46,650 bases of DNA. It comes from Verrucomicrobiaceae bacterium (GTDB taxonomy: Bacteria; Verrucomicrobiota; Verrucomicrobiia; Verrucomicrobiales; Verrucomicrobiaceae). The number at the start of each line of letters is the position of its first letter. The first letter of the stretch is position 1. Below the pieces are notes generated by a model, which did no database searches, was not told the origin of the DNA, and worked only from the letters and a program-made list of their open reading frames with translations. Shown in pieces: positions 17,525 to 26,500 of the stretch. Position numbers and translations under genes: made by a program. The stretch spans positions 1-46,650 of the forward strand of contig JAIXSY010000027.1 in the NCBI GenBank assembly GCA_027484445.1, given 5' to 3'.

Positions 17525-18517
17525 ATGTCTTCTGATTCATCCACCGCAGCACTCCCTGCCTGGGAGCAATTCCTCGAAAACAACTTCAAGAAAATCGTCC
17601 TACTGTTCTTAGCCGCTGTCGCTGCCATGACGATTTACGGAATCTCTCGCTACTTGGGACATGCGGCAGAGGTGAAGGCAGGTGAAGCCTTTGCAGCAGC
17701 GAAAACGGTCGAGGATCTCGATGTTGTTATTGCTCAGCACAAAACCAGCTTAGCAGCGGGCAATGCCCTGCTGAAAAAGGCTGAGTTGCTTTGGGAAGAG
17801 AACAAAAAAACAACCTCCGTGGATGCTCTCAAAGCATTTGTCACAGACCACCCCAAGCACCCTCTTTTGGCCCAGGCCCTCTTAGCCTTGGGAACCAAGC
17901 AGGAAGCTTTGGGCCAAAAGGGAGAGGCCAAGCAATCCTTTGAGCGCATCACAGGTGAATTCGCACAAACGGAGCTAGCTCCACTTGCCGAACTGCGTCT
18001 TGGCGATCTTGCCTGGGCTGAAGGCAAAGAAGATGATGCCAAAAAGATCTATGAAGGCTTGCCCACACGATTCACAGGCATGGACGCCGCAAATCCCTTC
18101 CTGTCCCAATCGGAAAGCCGTCTGGAATGGATCAGCGCAAAGTTACCGACCAAAGAGGTAGATGGCCCTCCAAAACCGAAGGTCGATGAGAAGAAATCAG
18201 GTGCTCCAGCGCCTGGAGCACCCGTGATCAAGCTTGGTTCTGAAGACAGAAGTCCTTTGGCACCCACGCTGGCTCCCCAGCAAGCGACGAATTCAGCCCC
18301 ACCCTCCCTCACCCTTCCCGCTGCCATGCCAGCTCCGGCTGCGCCTGCGAATCGAGCACCCGTCACCCTTCCAGTGCCAACGCCAACAGAGGCCTCCGCC
18401 CCGAAAGCACCTGCACCCGCGGAGAGCAAATCAGCACCGACGTCATCACCCCCAGCACCTGCGACGGCACCGAGTCCAGAGAAGCCAGCCGAGCCAGCTC
18501 CGGCGAAAGCTCCTTAA
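17525..18517 (+). CDS. Membrane-anchored tetratricopeptide-like protein with Pro/Ala-rich tail
   Basis: The 330-residue protein has a cytoplasmic N-terminus and a single membrane helix (about 24-41). A helical region (about 45-215) made of TPR-like pairs follows (for example HPLLAQALLALGTKQEALGQ and LAPLAELRLGDLAWAEGKED). This arrangement resembles the YfgM/TPR_21 family, which in other bacteria sits at the SecYEG translocon. Residues about 215-330 are low-complexity Pro/Ala/Ser, probably an extended periplasmic linker. The ATG at 17525 lies just before the anchor; a GTG start at 17489 overlapping cysK is possible but less likely. It precedes the Gsp operon, although a strong terminator separates them. 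Confidence 0.72.
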   Translation: MSSDSSTAALPAWEQFLENNFKKIVLLFLAAVAAMTIYGISRYLGHAAEVKAGEAFAAAKTVEDLDVVIAQHKTSLAAGNALLKKAELLWEENKKTTSVDALKAFVTDHPKHPLLAQALLALGTKQEALGQKGEAKQSFERITGEFAQTELAPLAELRLGDLAWAEGKEDDAKKIYEGLPTRFTGMDAANPFLSQSESRLEWISAKLPTKEVDGPPKPKVDEKKSGAPAPGAPVIKLGSEDRSPLAPTLAPQQATNSAPPSLTLPAAMPAPAAPANRAPVTLPVPTPTEASAPKAPAPAESKSAPTSSPPAPATAPSPEKPAEPAPAKAP

Positions 18518-18535
18518 CTCTTCAGGTCAAATCTC

Positions 18536-18568
18536 AGCACCCACGCTCGCAGGGCTGGGTGCTTTTTT
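18536..18568 (+). terminator. Rho-independent terminator after the TPR-like gene
   Basis: AGCACCCA (18536-18543) pairs perfectly with TGGGTGCT (18556-18563), and the stem is followed by an uninterrupted T-run to 18568. It lies 18 bases after the stop codon and isolates the cysK-TPR unit from the downstream Gsp operon. Confidence 0.92.
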
Positions 18569-18730
18569 ATGTCCTTCGCACAGGAACTTCACGCCAGCGG
18601 ACATGAAAACAAACGATTGTCATGCAACTGCAACCAAGCCCTGGGGTTTGGGCAATCCTCTAAAAGTTAGACGACAACTTTCAGAGGCGAGAAAGCCAGC
18701 TGCTGCGCGTTTCTGCCCTGCCACATTCTC

Positions 18731-19969
18731 ATGCCGACTTTTGCTTACACCGCACTCAATAGCTCCGGCCAGACCATTTCTGGCACCCTAGCACTTGCGT
18801 CGCGCGCTGAAGTGTTTCGGAATCTTGAATCTCAAGACTTGGTTCCCGTGAAAGTCGCCGAAATGAGCAAGGCGGCTTCGCCTGCTCACTCAACGACGGT
18901 CAGGGCACTTGATCAAGGCCCTGCCAAGCTGAAGCGCGCACAGCTCATCCTCTTCACCGAAGAATTGGCGGACATGCTCGATGGCGGTCTCCAGATCGAC
19001 CAGGCGCTGCGTGTCATCACTGAGCGCCAGGAAGACCCAGCCCTGCGCCGCGTCTCAACCATTCTGCGCGACCAACTGCGAGAGGGCTCCACGGTGGCGA
19101 AGGCACTGAAAAAGGCATCGCCCAGCTTTGATGAGCTGTACTGCAATCTCGTGGCTGCAGGTGAGGTCAGCGGCTCGCTGGCTCCCATCCTCCGGCGGCT
19201 GGCGCAGAACCTCGTGGTCTTGGCTGAGCTACAATCCAAGGTCACCCAGGCCATGATCTACCCGGCCTTCCTGGTCGGTGCCTGCGTGGTGCTCATGATC
19301 GTCTTCATGACCGTCATGGTTCCCCAGATCACCGACCTGCTGGACAAGGGTGGCCAGCAGCTGCCGATGGCCACGCAGATGCTCATCAGCTTCAATAGCT
19401 TCCTCGCCACCTGGTGGTGGGCCATCCTGGCGGTCATCATTATCTTTTCCCTCAGTTTTAAAGCCTACATCGCCACGCCGGGCGGCCTGCTCTGGTGGCA
19501 CGAAGCCAAGCTGAAGCTGCCGCTGTTTGGCCCCGTGCTGGCCACGCGCTTCTACGCCCAGTTCGCTCACAGCATGGGCAGCCTGGTCGGCCACGGCGTG
19601 CCGCTTCTGAACAGCATCCGGCTTGTCTCCAAGATCTCCGCCAATGTCTTCATCCAGGAATTGCTTTCCAAAGTTACCGGACTCGTGGCCGAGGGTGGCT
19701 CGCTGTCGAGCTCCCTGAAAAAGGTCGGCCACTTCCCCCTCATGCTGGTGGACATGATCGCCGTGGGCGAGCAGACCGGCATGTTGGGCAAGTCCCTGGA
19801 AAAGTCAGCCGCACGCTATGACAAGGAGCTGGACAAGCGCATCAAGCGCATGACCGCGATGATCTCCCCCATCATCATCCTCTTCATGGCCGTGATCGTC
19901 GGTGTCGTTGCCTACTCCATCATCTCCGCCGTCTTCTCCTCCGTGAACGGCATCCGCGGCCGCGTTTGA
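18731..19969 (+). CDS. gspF: Type II secretion-like inner-membrane platform protein GspF
   Basis: The 412-residue polytopic protein has the length and layout of GspF/PilC. It has a short N-terminal region (FAYTALNSSGQTISGTL), a first T2SSF domain (about 70-195) with FTEELADMLDGGLQIDQAL and AGEVSGSL, and membrane helices near 172-195 and 225-245. A second T2SSF domain follows (about 275-400), with FAHSMGSLVGHGVPLLNSI and AVGEQTGMLGKSLEK, ending in a C-terminal helix. The family forms the platform that couples the secretion ATPase to pseudopilus assembly. It opens an operon with G, H, I, J and K homologues, but the ATPase GspE normally encoded just upstream is absent here. Confidence 0.9.
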   Translation: MPTFAYTALNSSGQTISGTLALASRAEVFRNLESQDLVPVKVAEMSKAASPAHSTTVRALDQGPAKLKRAQLILFTEELADMLDGGLQIDQALRVITERQEDPALRRVSTILRDQLREGSTVAKALKKASPSFDELYCNLVAAGEVSGSLAPILRRLAQNLVVLAELQSKVTQAMIYPAFLVGACVVLMIVFMTVMVPQITDLLDKGGQQLPMATQMLISFNSFLATWWWAILAVIIIFSLSFKAYIATPGGLLWWHEAKLKLPLFGPVLATRFYAQFAHSMGSLVGHGVPLLNSIRLVSKISANVFIQELLSKVTGLVAEGGSLSSSLKKVGHFPLMLVDMIAVGEQTGMLGKSLEKSAARYDKELDKRIKRMTAMISPIIILFMAVIVGVVAYSIISAVFSSVNGIRGRV

Positions 19970-20002
19970 GCCCTTTTGTTTTCCCTTCCTGCATCCCCTG
20001 AG

Positions 20003-20034
20003 TCCTGTTAATCCTGCCATCCTGTTCATCCTGT
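20003..20034 (+). repeat. Short ATCCTG-type tandem repeat in the gspF-gspG spacer
   Basis: Four imperfect copies of a 7-9 base unit occur in a row: TCCTGTTA, ATCCTGCC, ATCCTGTTC and ATCCTGT. They occupy much of the 74-base spacer between gspF and gspG and end ten bases before the gspG start. Similar ATCCTGTTCATCCTG-type strings are, to my recollection, common in intergenic DNA of several bacterial phyla, so this may be a dispersed repeat rather than a local control site. Confidence 0.6.
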
Positions 20035-20043
20035 AAAAAAGCC

Positions 20044-20493
20044 ATGACCACCCCCAAACTCCGCCTCGGCGCACGGACCGCCGCCTTCACCCTCATCGAG
20101 ATCGTGATCGTGCTCACCATCATCTCCATCCTAGCCGCCGGCTCCATCTACATGCTGAAAGGCAACGTCGATGTGGCCAAGGAAACCCGCGTGGAGAGCG
20201 ACCTACAGAACATCATGACCCAGCTCCAGCTCTATGAGGCCCGCAACATGCGCGCGCCGACGACCGAGCAGGGACTGAAGGCCCTGGTCGAGCGCCCGAC
20301 CACCGAGCCCCTGCCGGAAAAATGGACCCAGCTGCTGGAAGCCGTGCCGAAAGATCCCTGGGGCATGGAATACAAGTACCGCTATCCAGCCCAGAAATCC
20401 AAGAAGCCCTACGATGTCTATTCAATGGGCAAGGACGGCGCGGAAGGCACCGAAGACGACATCGGCAACTGGCCCCAGACGGCCACGAAATGA
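20044..20493 (+). CDS. gspG: Major pseudopilin GspG
   Basis: The 149-residue prepilin has a basic leader and the type III signal sequence TAAFTLIEIVIVLTIISIL. Cleavage would fall before Phe15, leaving Glu19 at mature position +5. The residue before the cleavage site is Ala rather than the usual Gly. The C-terminal domain has the GspG hallmarks: ARNMRAPTTEQGLKALVERP, DPWGMEYKYRYP, and a closing acidic calcium-binding-type loop, GKDGAEGTEDDIGNW. It assembles the periplasmic pseudopilus driven by the GspE/GspF motor. Its stop overlaps the start of the next gene (ATGATGA). Confidence 0.95.
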   Translation: MTTPKLRLGARTAAFTLIEIVIVLTIISILAAGSIYMLKGNVDVAKETRVESDLQNIMTQLQLYEARNMRAPTTEQGLKALVERPTTEPLPEKWTQLLEAVPKDPWGMEYKYRYPAQKSKKPYDVYSMGKDGAEGTEDDIGNWPQTATK

Positions 20494-21218
20494 TGAAAAT
20501 CAGAATGCGGAAATCGGAATGCGGAATGCCTGATGACCTGCGCTCAGGTTCACGCGCTATTCCGCGTTCCGCATTTCGCATTCCGAATGCACCGGCCTTC
20601 ACCCTGGTCGAGGTCGTCATTGCCCTCACCATCCTCATCGTGCTGGCGGCGGGGGCGGTGCCGATGTTTAAAGGCTGGCGGGATGAGCAGCTGGCACGGC
20701 AGCCGGTGATCGAGCTGGCACGGCTTGTCAAAGAGGCACGCCTCCGAGCCATGCGCGAAAAGCGCCCCTACCAGGTGGCGTTTTATCCAGGAGGCTTTGT
20801 CGCCTCCCGCTACTTCTCCCCCTACCTCCAGATGGCGGAGCTGACGGAGTTTTTGGAGCGAGCCGCCACAGGTGAGTTTCGACAGAACCCAAATGCACAA
20901 GATTCCAGCGCAGAGCCGGACACTGCCTCGGGGAATCAGCCCAAGACCAACCTGCCCCTGGCTCCCACAACGCCAAAGCTGGATGACAACTGGAGCGAGC
21001 GCTATGACCTGCCCCAGGACACTCAGTATTCCCTCCAATTTTGGAATGAATTTCAGCAAACCCCGATGAGTGGTGATGTGGTAAAGCTATGGGTCTTCCA
21101 GCCCACTGGCATTTGCATTCCACTCAAGCTGCACCTGGAGCGTGAAGGAGCAGTCTTTGATGTGGAGTTCAACGCGCTCACTGCCGACATCACCCGGGAG
21201 GTTGTGGATCTGAAATGA
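20490..21218 (+). CDS. gspH: Minor pseudopilin, GspH-like, with unusually long leader
   Basis: The 242-residue protein carries the prepilin motif APAFTLVEVVIALTILIVL, with cleavage expected before Phe37 and Glu41 at mature +5. It then has a globular domain typical of minor pseudopilins (ELARLVKEARLRAMREKRPYQVAF). The leader of about 36 residues is much longer than the 6-15 residues of ordinary pseudopilins. Most of it is encoded by an imperfect inverted repeat (20503-20589), giving the odd SECGMPDDLRSG and AIPRSAFRIPN segments. The residue before cleavage is Ala. The start at 20490 overlaps the gspG stop. An ATG at 20493 would be equivalent; no in-frame start closer to the cleavage site gives a normal leader except M13 of the ORF (20526). 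Confidence 0.8.
   Translation: MMKIRMRKSECGMPDDLRSGSRAIPRSAFRIPNAPAFTLVEVVIALTILIVLAAGAVPMFKGWRDEQLARQPVIELARLVKEARLRAMREKRPYQVAFYPGGFVASRYFSPYLQMAELTEFLERAATGEFRQNPNAQDSSAEPDTASGNQPKTNLPLAPTTPKLDDNWSERYDLPQDTQYSLQFWNEFQQTPMSGDVVKLWVFQPTGICIPLKLHLEREGAVFDVEFNALTADITREVVDLK
20503..20589. repeat. Imperfect inverted repeat inside the gspH leader
   Basis: The left arm (about 20503-20528, GAATGCGGAAATCGGAATGC onward) is nearly the reverse complement of the right arm (about 20559-20588, ATTCCGCGTTCCGCATTTCG onward). The two are separated by about 30 bases. Each arm is itself built from repeated GGAATGC/GCATTCC-like words. The element begins a few bases after the gspH start codon and stops just before the codons for the prepilin cleavage motif, so it is translated in frame. 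It resembles a short mobile or dispersed palindromic element captured in the reading frame. Confidence 0.7.
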
Positions 21219-21679
21219 AGACCTGCGCAACGAATCTCCAGCTTTGTTGCCCCTCCCGCAACGCCAGTCAGGAACAACGAACTCGGAAGTTCGTTTTACG
21301 CCCCCGTGGCTACATCCTTTTTGAGCTGATCATCGCCCTCAGCATTTTTTCAATCGGCGTGCTCGGCCTAGCGCGCACGCTGAATGCCTCCATGGAGGTG
21401 GCGCAGATCCTGAACAAGGAGCAGCGCCTGCGCATCGCCATGCGCTCCATGGTGGAGGAGCTGCGGCGCAAGCCGCTGAACGAGATGGCCACCACCATCA
21501 CGGATGCCGCCCTGGAGACCACCTACACCAGCAGTGTCGAGCCCGTGAGCCTAAAAATGACGCGCGGCAACCTCATGAGCGACCTATACAACCTGCACAT
21601 CACCGCCAGCTACACGGTTGGAACTGAACAAAGGGAGGAATCCGTGGACGTCTATGTTTACAAACCCGCGCAGAAGTAA
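21215..21679 (+). CDS. gspI: Minor pseudopilin, GspI-like
   Basis: The 154-residue protein has the prepilin site RPRGYILFELIIALSIFSIG, with cleavage after Gly32 and Glu37 at mature +5. The leader of 32 residues is long and Cys/Arg-containing. The soluble part (EELRRKPLNEMATTITDAAL and later LYNLHITASYTV) fits the small GspI type that nucleates the pseudopilus tip with GspJ and GspK. The start overlaps the gspH stop (ATGA), and the 3' end overlaps gspJ by 26 bases, so the genes are translationally packed. Confidence 0.8.
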   Translation: MKTCATNLQLCCPSRNASQEQRTRKFVLRPRGYILFELIIALSIFSIGVLGLARTLNASMEVAQILNKEQRLRIAMRSMVEELRRKPLNEMATTITDAALETTYTSSVEPVSLKMTRGNLMSDLYNLHITASYTVGTEQREESVDVYVYKPAQK

Positions 21680-22589
21680 AGCCTACAGCCGAGAGCACGC
21701 AGTCGAGAGCTGGAAAGCGCTTCGCTCGTTCTCCGTGCCCTTTGCCTCCCGTGCTTCCCTCCATGGTTTTACGCTGATGGAGATCGTCATCGCGATGACC
21801 ATCCTGGGCATGATCACCGGCACACTGTTTGCGCTCATCCAAGGCAGCGTGCGTGGCGCTGCGGAGATTGAGCGCATCCAGCGGGAGAACAGCAGCATCA
21901 ACCGCTTCCTGGACATCTGCCGCAAAACCTTCACCACCATGCCCAGCACGGCCACGCTCACACTGACGCTGCTGGATCCGAACTCCCCCACCACCTCCGG
22001 GCAGGAGCTAACCATCAGCGGCGCGCCGCACAGCTTCGGCTTTGGCTTCAATCCCCTGTCCTACCAAGACACCATCCTCGGCCTGCGCCCCGATCCCGCA
22101 GGGACCACAGATCAAAACGGCGCAGCTCTGAACTACTTGTGCCTTTCCCGGGAAGATCTCATCCCCGAAACCGATGACAGTGGCCTGGCCATGCGCCAGG
22201 AAACCACAGGCCTGTCCGCCCCGGACGAGCAGGGCCGCTACTGGATGCCCCTGCTGCCAGACGTGGTGACACTGAAATGGCGCTTCTATAAAGAATCTGA
22301 CCAGACTTGGCTAGAGGAGTGGAATGAAAGCAACTGGCCGGACCTGATCGAGGTGCAGCTGCTCATGAAGGACCGAACTCTGCCCATCCGCATGGTTTAC
22401 AGCGTGCCCACCATCCAGCTGGTGGCTGGCCGTGTCACGGCAAATACCACAAACACAAGCAGCACTCCGAACGCTGGCAGCAACGATGGAGCAACGGCAG
22501 GCGGTGGCAGACAGGGGGGCGGTCGCAACGGCAATGGAAACAACAGCCAACCCGATACCCCCACGGCCAATTCCAACAACAGACGATAA
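21654..22589 (+). CDS. gspJ: Minor pseudopilin, GspJ-like
   Basis: The 311-residue product has the cleavage motif SLHGFTLMEIVIAMTILGMI, with Gly38 before Phe39 and Glu43 at mature +5. It is followed by the long helix IERIQRENSSINRFLDICRK and a beta-rich globular domain. GspJ forms part of the pseudopilus tip with GspI and GspK. The tail (about 270-311) is low-complexity Asn, Ser and Gly (GAAGGGRQGGGRNGNG-like), which is unusual for the family. The ATG at 21654 was chosen because AAGGGAGG at about 21631-21638 precedes it; the open frame extends to 21618 inside gspI. The leader is about 38 residues. Confidence 0.8.
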   Translation: MFTNPRRSKAYSREHAVESWKALRSFSVPFASRASLHGFTLMEIVIAMTILGMITGTLFALIQGSVRGAAEIERIQRENSSINRFLDICRKTFTTMPSTATLTLTLLDPNSPTTSGQELTISGAPHSFGFGFNPLSYQDTILGLRPDPAGTTDQNGAALNYLCLSREDLIPETDDSGLAMRQETTGLSAPDEQGRYWMPLLPDVVTLKWRFYKESDQTWLEEWNESNWPDLIEVQLLMKDRTLPIRMVYSVPTIQLVAGRVTANTTNTSSTPNAGSNDGATAGGGRQGGGRNGNGNNSQPDTPTANSNNRR

Positions 22590-22594
22590 CCTCC

Positions 22595-23527
22595 ATGCTC
22601 ACGCTGACCCCCATCCCGCTCCTGACGCGTCCACGTGGCTCCGCGCTGATGCTCATGATCTGGGCTCTGCTGCTGATGAGCCTGGTGGTCATGGGGCTGG
22701 CTCAGTATTTGAACTTCAGTGCGCAGGAAGCGGTGATCGACGCAGCTGAATTCCGTGCCCTACACCTGGCGGAAAGTGGGCTTGCCGTAGGCCTGCACCC
22801 AGAGACCCGCCGTGGTGACATTGTGCTAAAACAGAAAATTGGCACCGACAGTGGCTTCGATGTTGTCATCAACTACGAAGGAGCACGCATTCCCATCAAC
22901 CTTGTCACTGATGATCGATTGCGTGAAGCTATCTACAATTTATTCATGCGCTGGGGTTTGAATGGAGATGAAGCCAGCATCGCTTCAGAATCGCTCGCAG
23001 ATTGGGTGGATCGTAATGAAGAAGCACGATCCAACGGGGCTGAAAAAGAATACTATGAAAGCCTTGCTGTTGATGATCTGCCACGCAACACAGGATTCAC
23101 TCACACCGATGAAATGCTTTTGGTTCGCGGGATGGGAGTTGTGGACCAGCTCAAGCCTGATTGGCGCGAATATTTCAGTGTCTATGGAGATGGCACAATT
23201 GACCTTCGCACCGCCTTTAAAGAAACCTTGATCGCCATCAGTGGTGCTGCCGAAAAAGACGTCGAAAGCTACATCCTCCGTCGAGATGGAGCCGATGGCA
23301 TCGCGGGAACTGAAGACGACCAGCGAATCTCAGATGGTGAGGCCTACCGTTTGCTAAACATCACAGGAGAGCGAGCCCAAGCTCTATCTGGCATTTTGAC
23401 CAGTGATGATGATCTTCGACGCATCACCAGCACCGGTTACGTAGGTGATAAACGCAAGCAGATCATCGTGGTGGCGAGACGTGGAGAAGATCGCTCTCTG
23501 ACTTACTTGGCGCGTATGGAAGAATAG
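22595..23527 (+). CDS. gspK: Minor pseudopilin, GspK-like
   Basis: The 310-residue protein has an N-terminal membrane helix (about 17-41, ALMLMIWALLLMSLVVMGLA). It continues with an AEFRALHLAESGLAVG segment and then the GspK-type domain: LVTDDRLREAIYNLFMRWGL, SLADWVDRNEEARSNGAEKEYY, and the C-terminal AEAYRLL/RRITSTGYVGDKRKQIIVVA-like region. The residue at +5 is not the usual Glu, as is normal for GspK. It caps the pseudopilus. By eye, codon choice shifts from GC-rich to more AT-rich near 22800, within the gene. It is the last Gsp gene of the cluster; GspL and GspM homologues do not follow. Confidence 0.8.
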   Translation: MLTLTPIPLLTRPRGSALMLMIWALLLMSLVVMGLAQYLNFSAQEAVIDAAEFRALHLAESGLAVGLHPETRRGDIVLKQKIGTDSGFDVVINYEGARIPINLVTDDRLREAIYNLFMRWGLNGDEASIASESLADWVDRNEEARSNGAEKEYYESLAVDDLPRNTGFTHTDEMLLVRGMGVVDQLKPDWREYFSVYGDGTIDLRTAFKETLIAISGAAEKDVESYILRRDGADGIAGTEDDQRISDGEAYRLLNITGERAQALSGILTSDDDLRRITSTGYVGDKRKQIIVVARRGEDRSLTYLARMEE

Positions 23528-23580
23528 CCGGGCTTCGAAGCTCGTGGATTCAATGGTTATCTCTGCTCACACTATCATCT

Positions 23581-26500
23581 ATGATCGCTTGGTTTGCCCG
23601 CAATCACGTCGCCGCTAATCTTCTCATGCTGGCGGTGATGGTCGCTGGCGCTTGGACGCTTTATCAGGACAAAGTCGCCTTGGAAGTCTTCCAAGACATG
23701 CCCTCGCGCTTCATCTCCGTCAGCGTGCCTTATCCCGCCTCTTCACCCGAAGAAACTGAAGAAACCATTGTGCTGAAGATTGAAGAGGCCATTCAACAAG
23801 TGGGTGGCATCAAACACATCAATAGCACTGCCGGTAGTAGTGGGGGCACTGTGACCATTGAAGTCAATGAAGGCGAAGACCCGCGAAGGGTCATGGAGGA
23901 TGTAAAAATCCGCGTTGATGCGATTCCCAACTTCCCTGCCCTTGCGGAAAAGCCTGTGATTCAGCTGGATGACAGTTTTCACAGTGTCATCACCGTGATT
24001 TTGAGTGCCGATATGGCGGAGCGCGACCTAAAACGCTTGGGCGAGCAAACCCGGGATGAACTAGCAGCTCTGCCAGGCATCTCGCATGCAGACATCACAG
24101 GAATCCGAAATGAAGAGATTGCCATCGAGATTCCCGAAGAGCAGTTGAGAGAACACGGCTTGAGTCTAGAGGCAATCAGTCAAGCCATTCGTCAAAATGC
24201 CATCGACATGCCTGCTGGTGTGGTAAAAACAGAAGCTGGAGATGTTTCACTGCGCACGCGAGGACGAGCTTACACAGGAGAAGATTATGCACGCATTCCG
24301 CTCCTGACCCGCACGGATGGAAGCAAACTAACCTTGGGAGAGGTCGCGAAAATCATCGACGGATTCACCGAAAGTCCGCTAGAAGCTCGATTGAACGGAC
24401 GACGGTGTGTAATGATCAGTGTGATGCGTGAAGGCAACCAGAATGCCATCACGATCGGAGAAAGAGTCAAAGCCTACATCGAATCCACCAACAAGAGACT
24501 GCCCGATGGCGTGCGTCTCGATTACTGGAATGATCGCTCCAAGATCGTCAAGGGGCGCATTGATCTGCTTCTGCAAAATGCGCAGAGCTGTCTGCTTCTG
24601 GTTTTCCTCTGCGTCGGGCTTTTTCTTCGACTCGAAGCTGTTATCTGGGTTGGCGTTGGCATGGTCATGAGCTTCATGGGTGCGATTGCGCTCATGCCTT
24701 ATTTGGATATTTCGATCAATCTCTCCTCGCTCATGGGATTCATCCTAGTCCTTGGCATTGTTGTCGATGACGCCATCGTGATTTCCGAACACTGCGACCA
24801 TCTGCGTGTGAAAGAAGGGCTGTCTCCTCTTGAGGCAGCCATTGCAGGAACTCGACGCATGGCCGTCCCAATCACTTTTGGCGTCTTAACCACTGTGATT
24901 GCCTTCTTACCCATGGCGATCGATTCCTCGGACTGGGGTTCGATGTTTCGGCCAATTGCTTTGATTTTTATCACGGTCATGCTCATCGCGCTGCTCGAGA
25001 CCAAGCTGATTCTTCCCAGCCATCTGGCGCATCCATTTCTCGGTCGCGCAGGCGATATGCTAGCTCCCGTGCATCGAGTTTCGGATCATGGGTTGCGTTG
25101 GTTCGTTCGCACCGTCTATTCTCCGGCAATCCGTTTCAGTGTCAGAAATTGTTACACTGTTCTGGCCATGCTTTTTGGTGGATTGGCGGTGATCGTTGGA
25201 CTGTACGTGAGTGGTCGAATCGCCACGACATACTTCCCACGTGTCCCAAGTGAGCGGATCGAATGTCGCCTGAACATGCTGGATGGGACCCCCATCGAAG
25301 TGACTGAAAGACACGTCGAGCGTATCTACCAAATCGCGTGCGACATGCAGAAAGAATATGTCGGCCCGGATGGAAAGAGCGTCGTCAAACACATCATTTC
25401 CAGCATTGGCACCACCATTTCTTCGCGCGGAGGAGGCTCCACGAGCGGTTCGGGCAGTCACATAGGAGGCGTTGTGATGGAAACCTATGGCCCTGAAGAA
25501 AGAAGCCGTGATGCCAACACCGTCGAAATGGCAAACGAATGGCGCAAGCGGATTGGGAACATTGTTGGAGCAGAAGAGCTGACCTTCCGAGCAGAGATCA
25601 TGCGTGGTGGGGATCCTGTGGATATCCAACTCACAGGAACTGACCCCAAAGAACTCTTGGCCATGTCAGAAAAGATCAAAGAAAAGCTGAGTACCTATCC
25701 CGCTCTCTTCGACATCAATGACACCCTAGATTCCGGAAGAAATGAAATTCAACTCAGGCTCAAACCGGAGGCACAACAGTTTGGCATTACTGTGACCGAT
25801 TTAGCTAGGCAGGTTCGCCAATCCTTTTATGGCGACGAAGTTCAGCGTATTCAGCGAGGACGCAATGAGGTGAAGGTCATGCTGCGCATGCCCAGAGAAA
25901 ATCGGCAAAATTTAGCAACGCTAGAAACCATGCGAGTGCGAGCGGCGAATGGACTTGAGGTTCCTTTTCAACGAGTGGCAGAAGCCAAAGTGGTCAAGAG
26001 CTTCACCAGCATCAAGCGTGTTGACCGTCGTCGCGCATTGAACATTTCTGCGGATGCAGACAAAGGCACTGTCGATATCGCTGCCCTGAGAGCTGAGCTT
26101 TCTGTGTTCTTGGATGAGCTACTCGCGGATCACAGTCATATCCTGTGGAGTTTTGAAGGTGAGGCTAGAATGCAGCGCGAAAGTCAAGGCAAAGCCCTAC
26201 TGTCCTTCCTTTTGGTCATCGGTGCGATGTATGCTTTGATGGCAATACCGTTCAAAAGCTACTCTCAGCCGTTGATTGTTCTCCTCGTGGTTCCCTTCGG
26301 TGTCGTTGGAGCCGTCATCGGGCATCAGTTCCATCATTTGCCTGTCAGCATCATGAGCTTTTTTGGCATTCTTGGCGTCTGTGGTGTGGTGGTCAATGAT
26401 ACCCTTGTTTTGGTCGATGAGATCAATGATCTAAAAGCCAACGGCACCCCTTTGCGTGAGGCTGTTCAGTTAGGTGGGATTCAGCGCTTCCGAGCCATTT

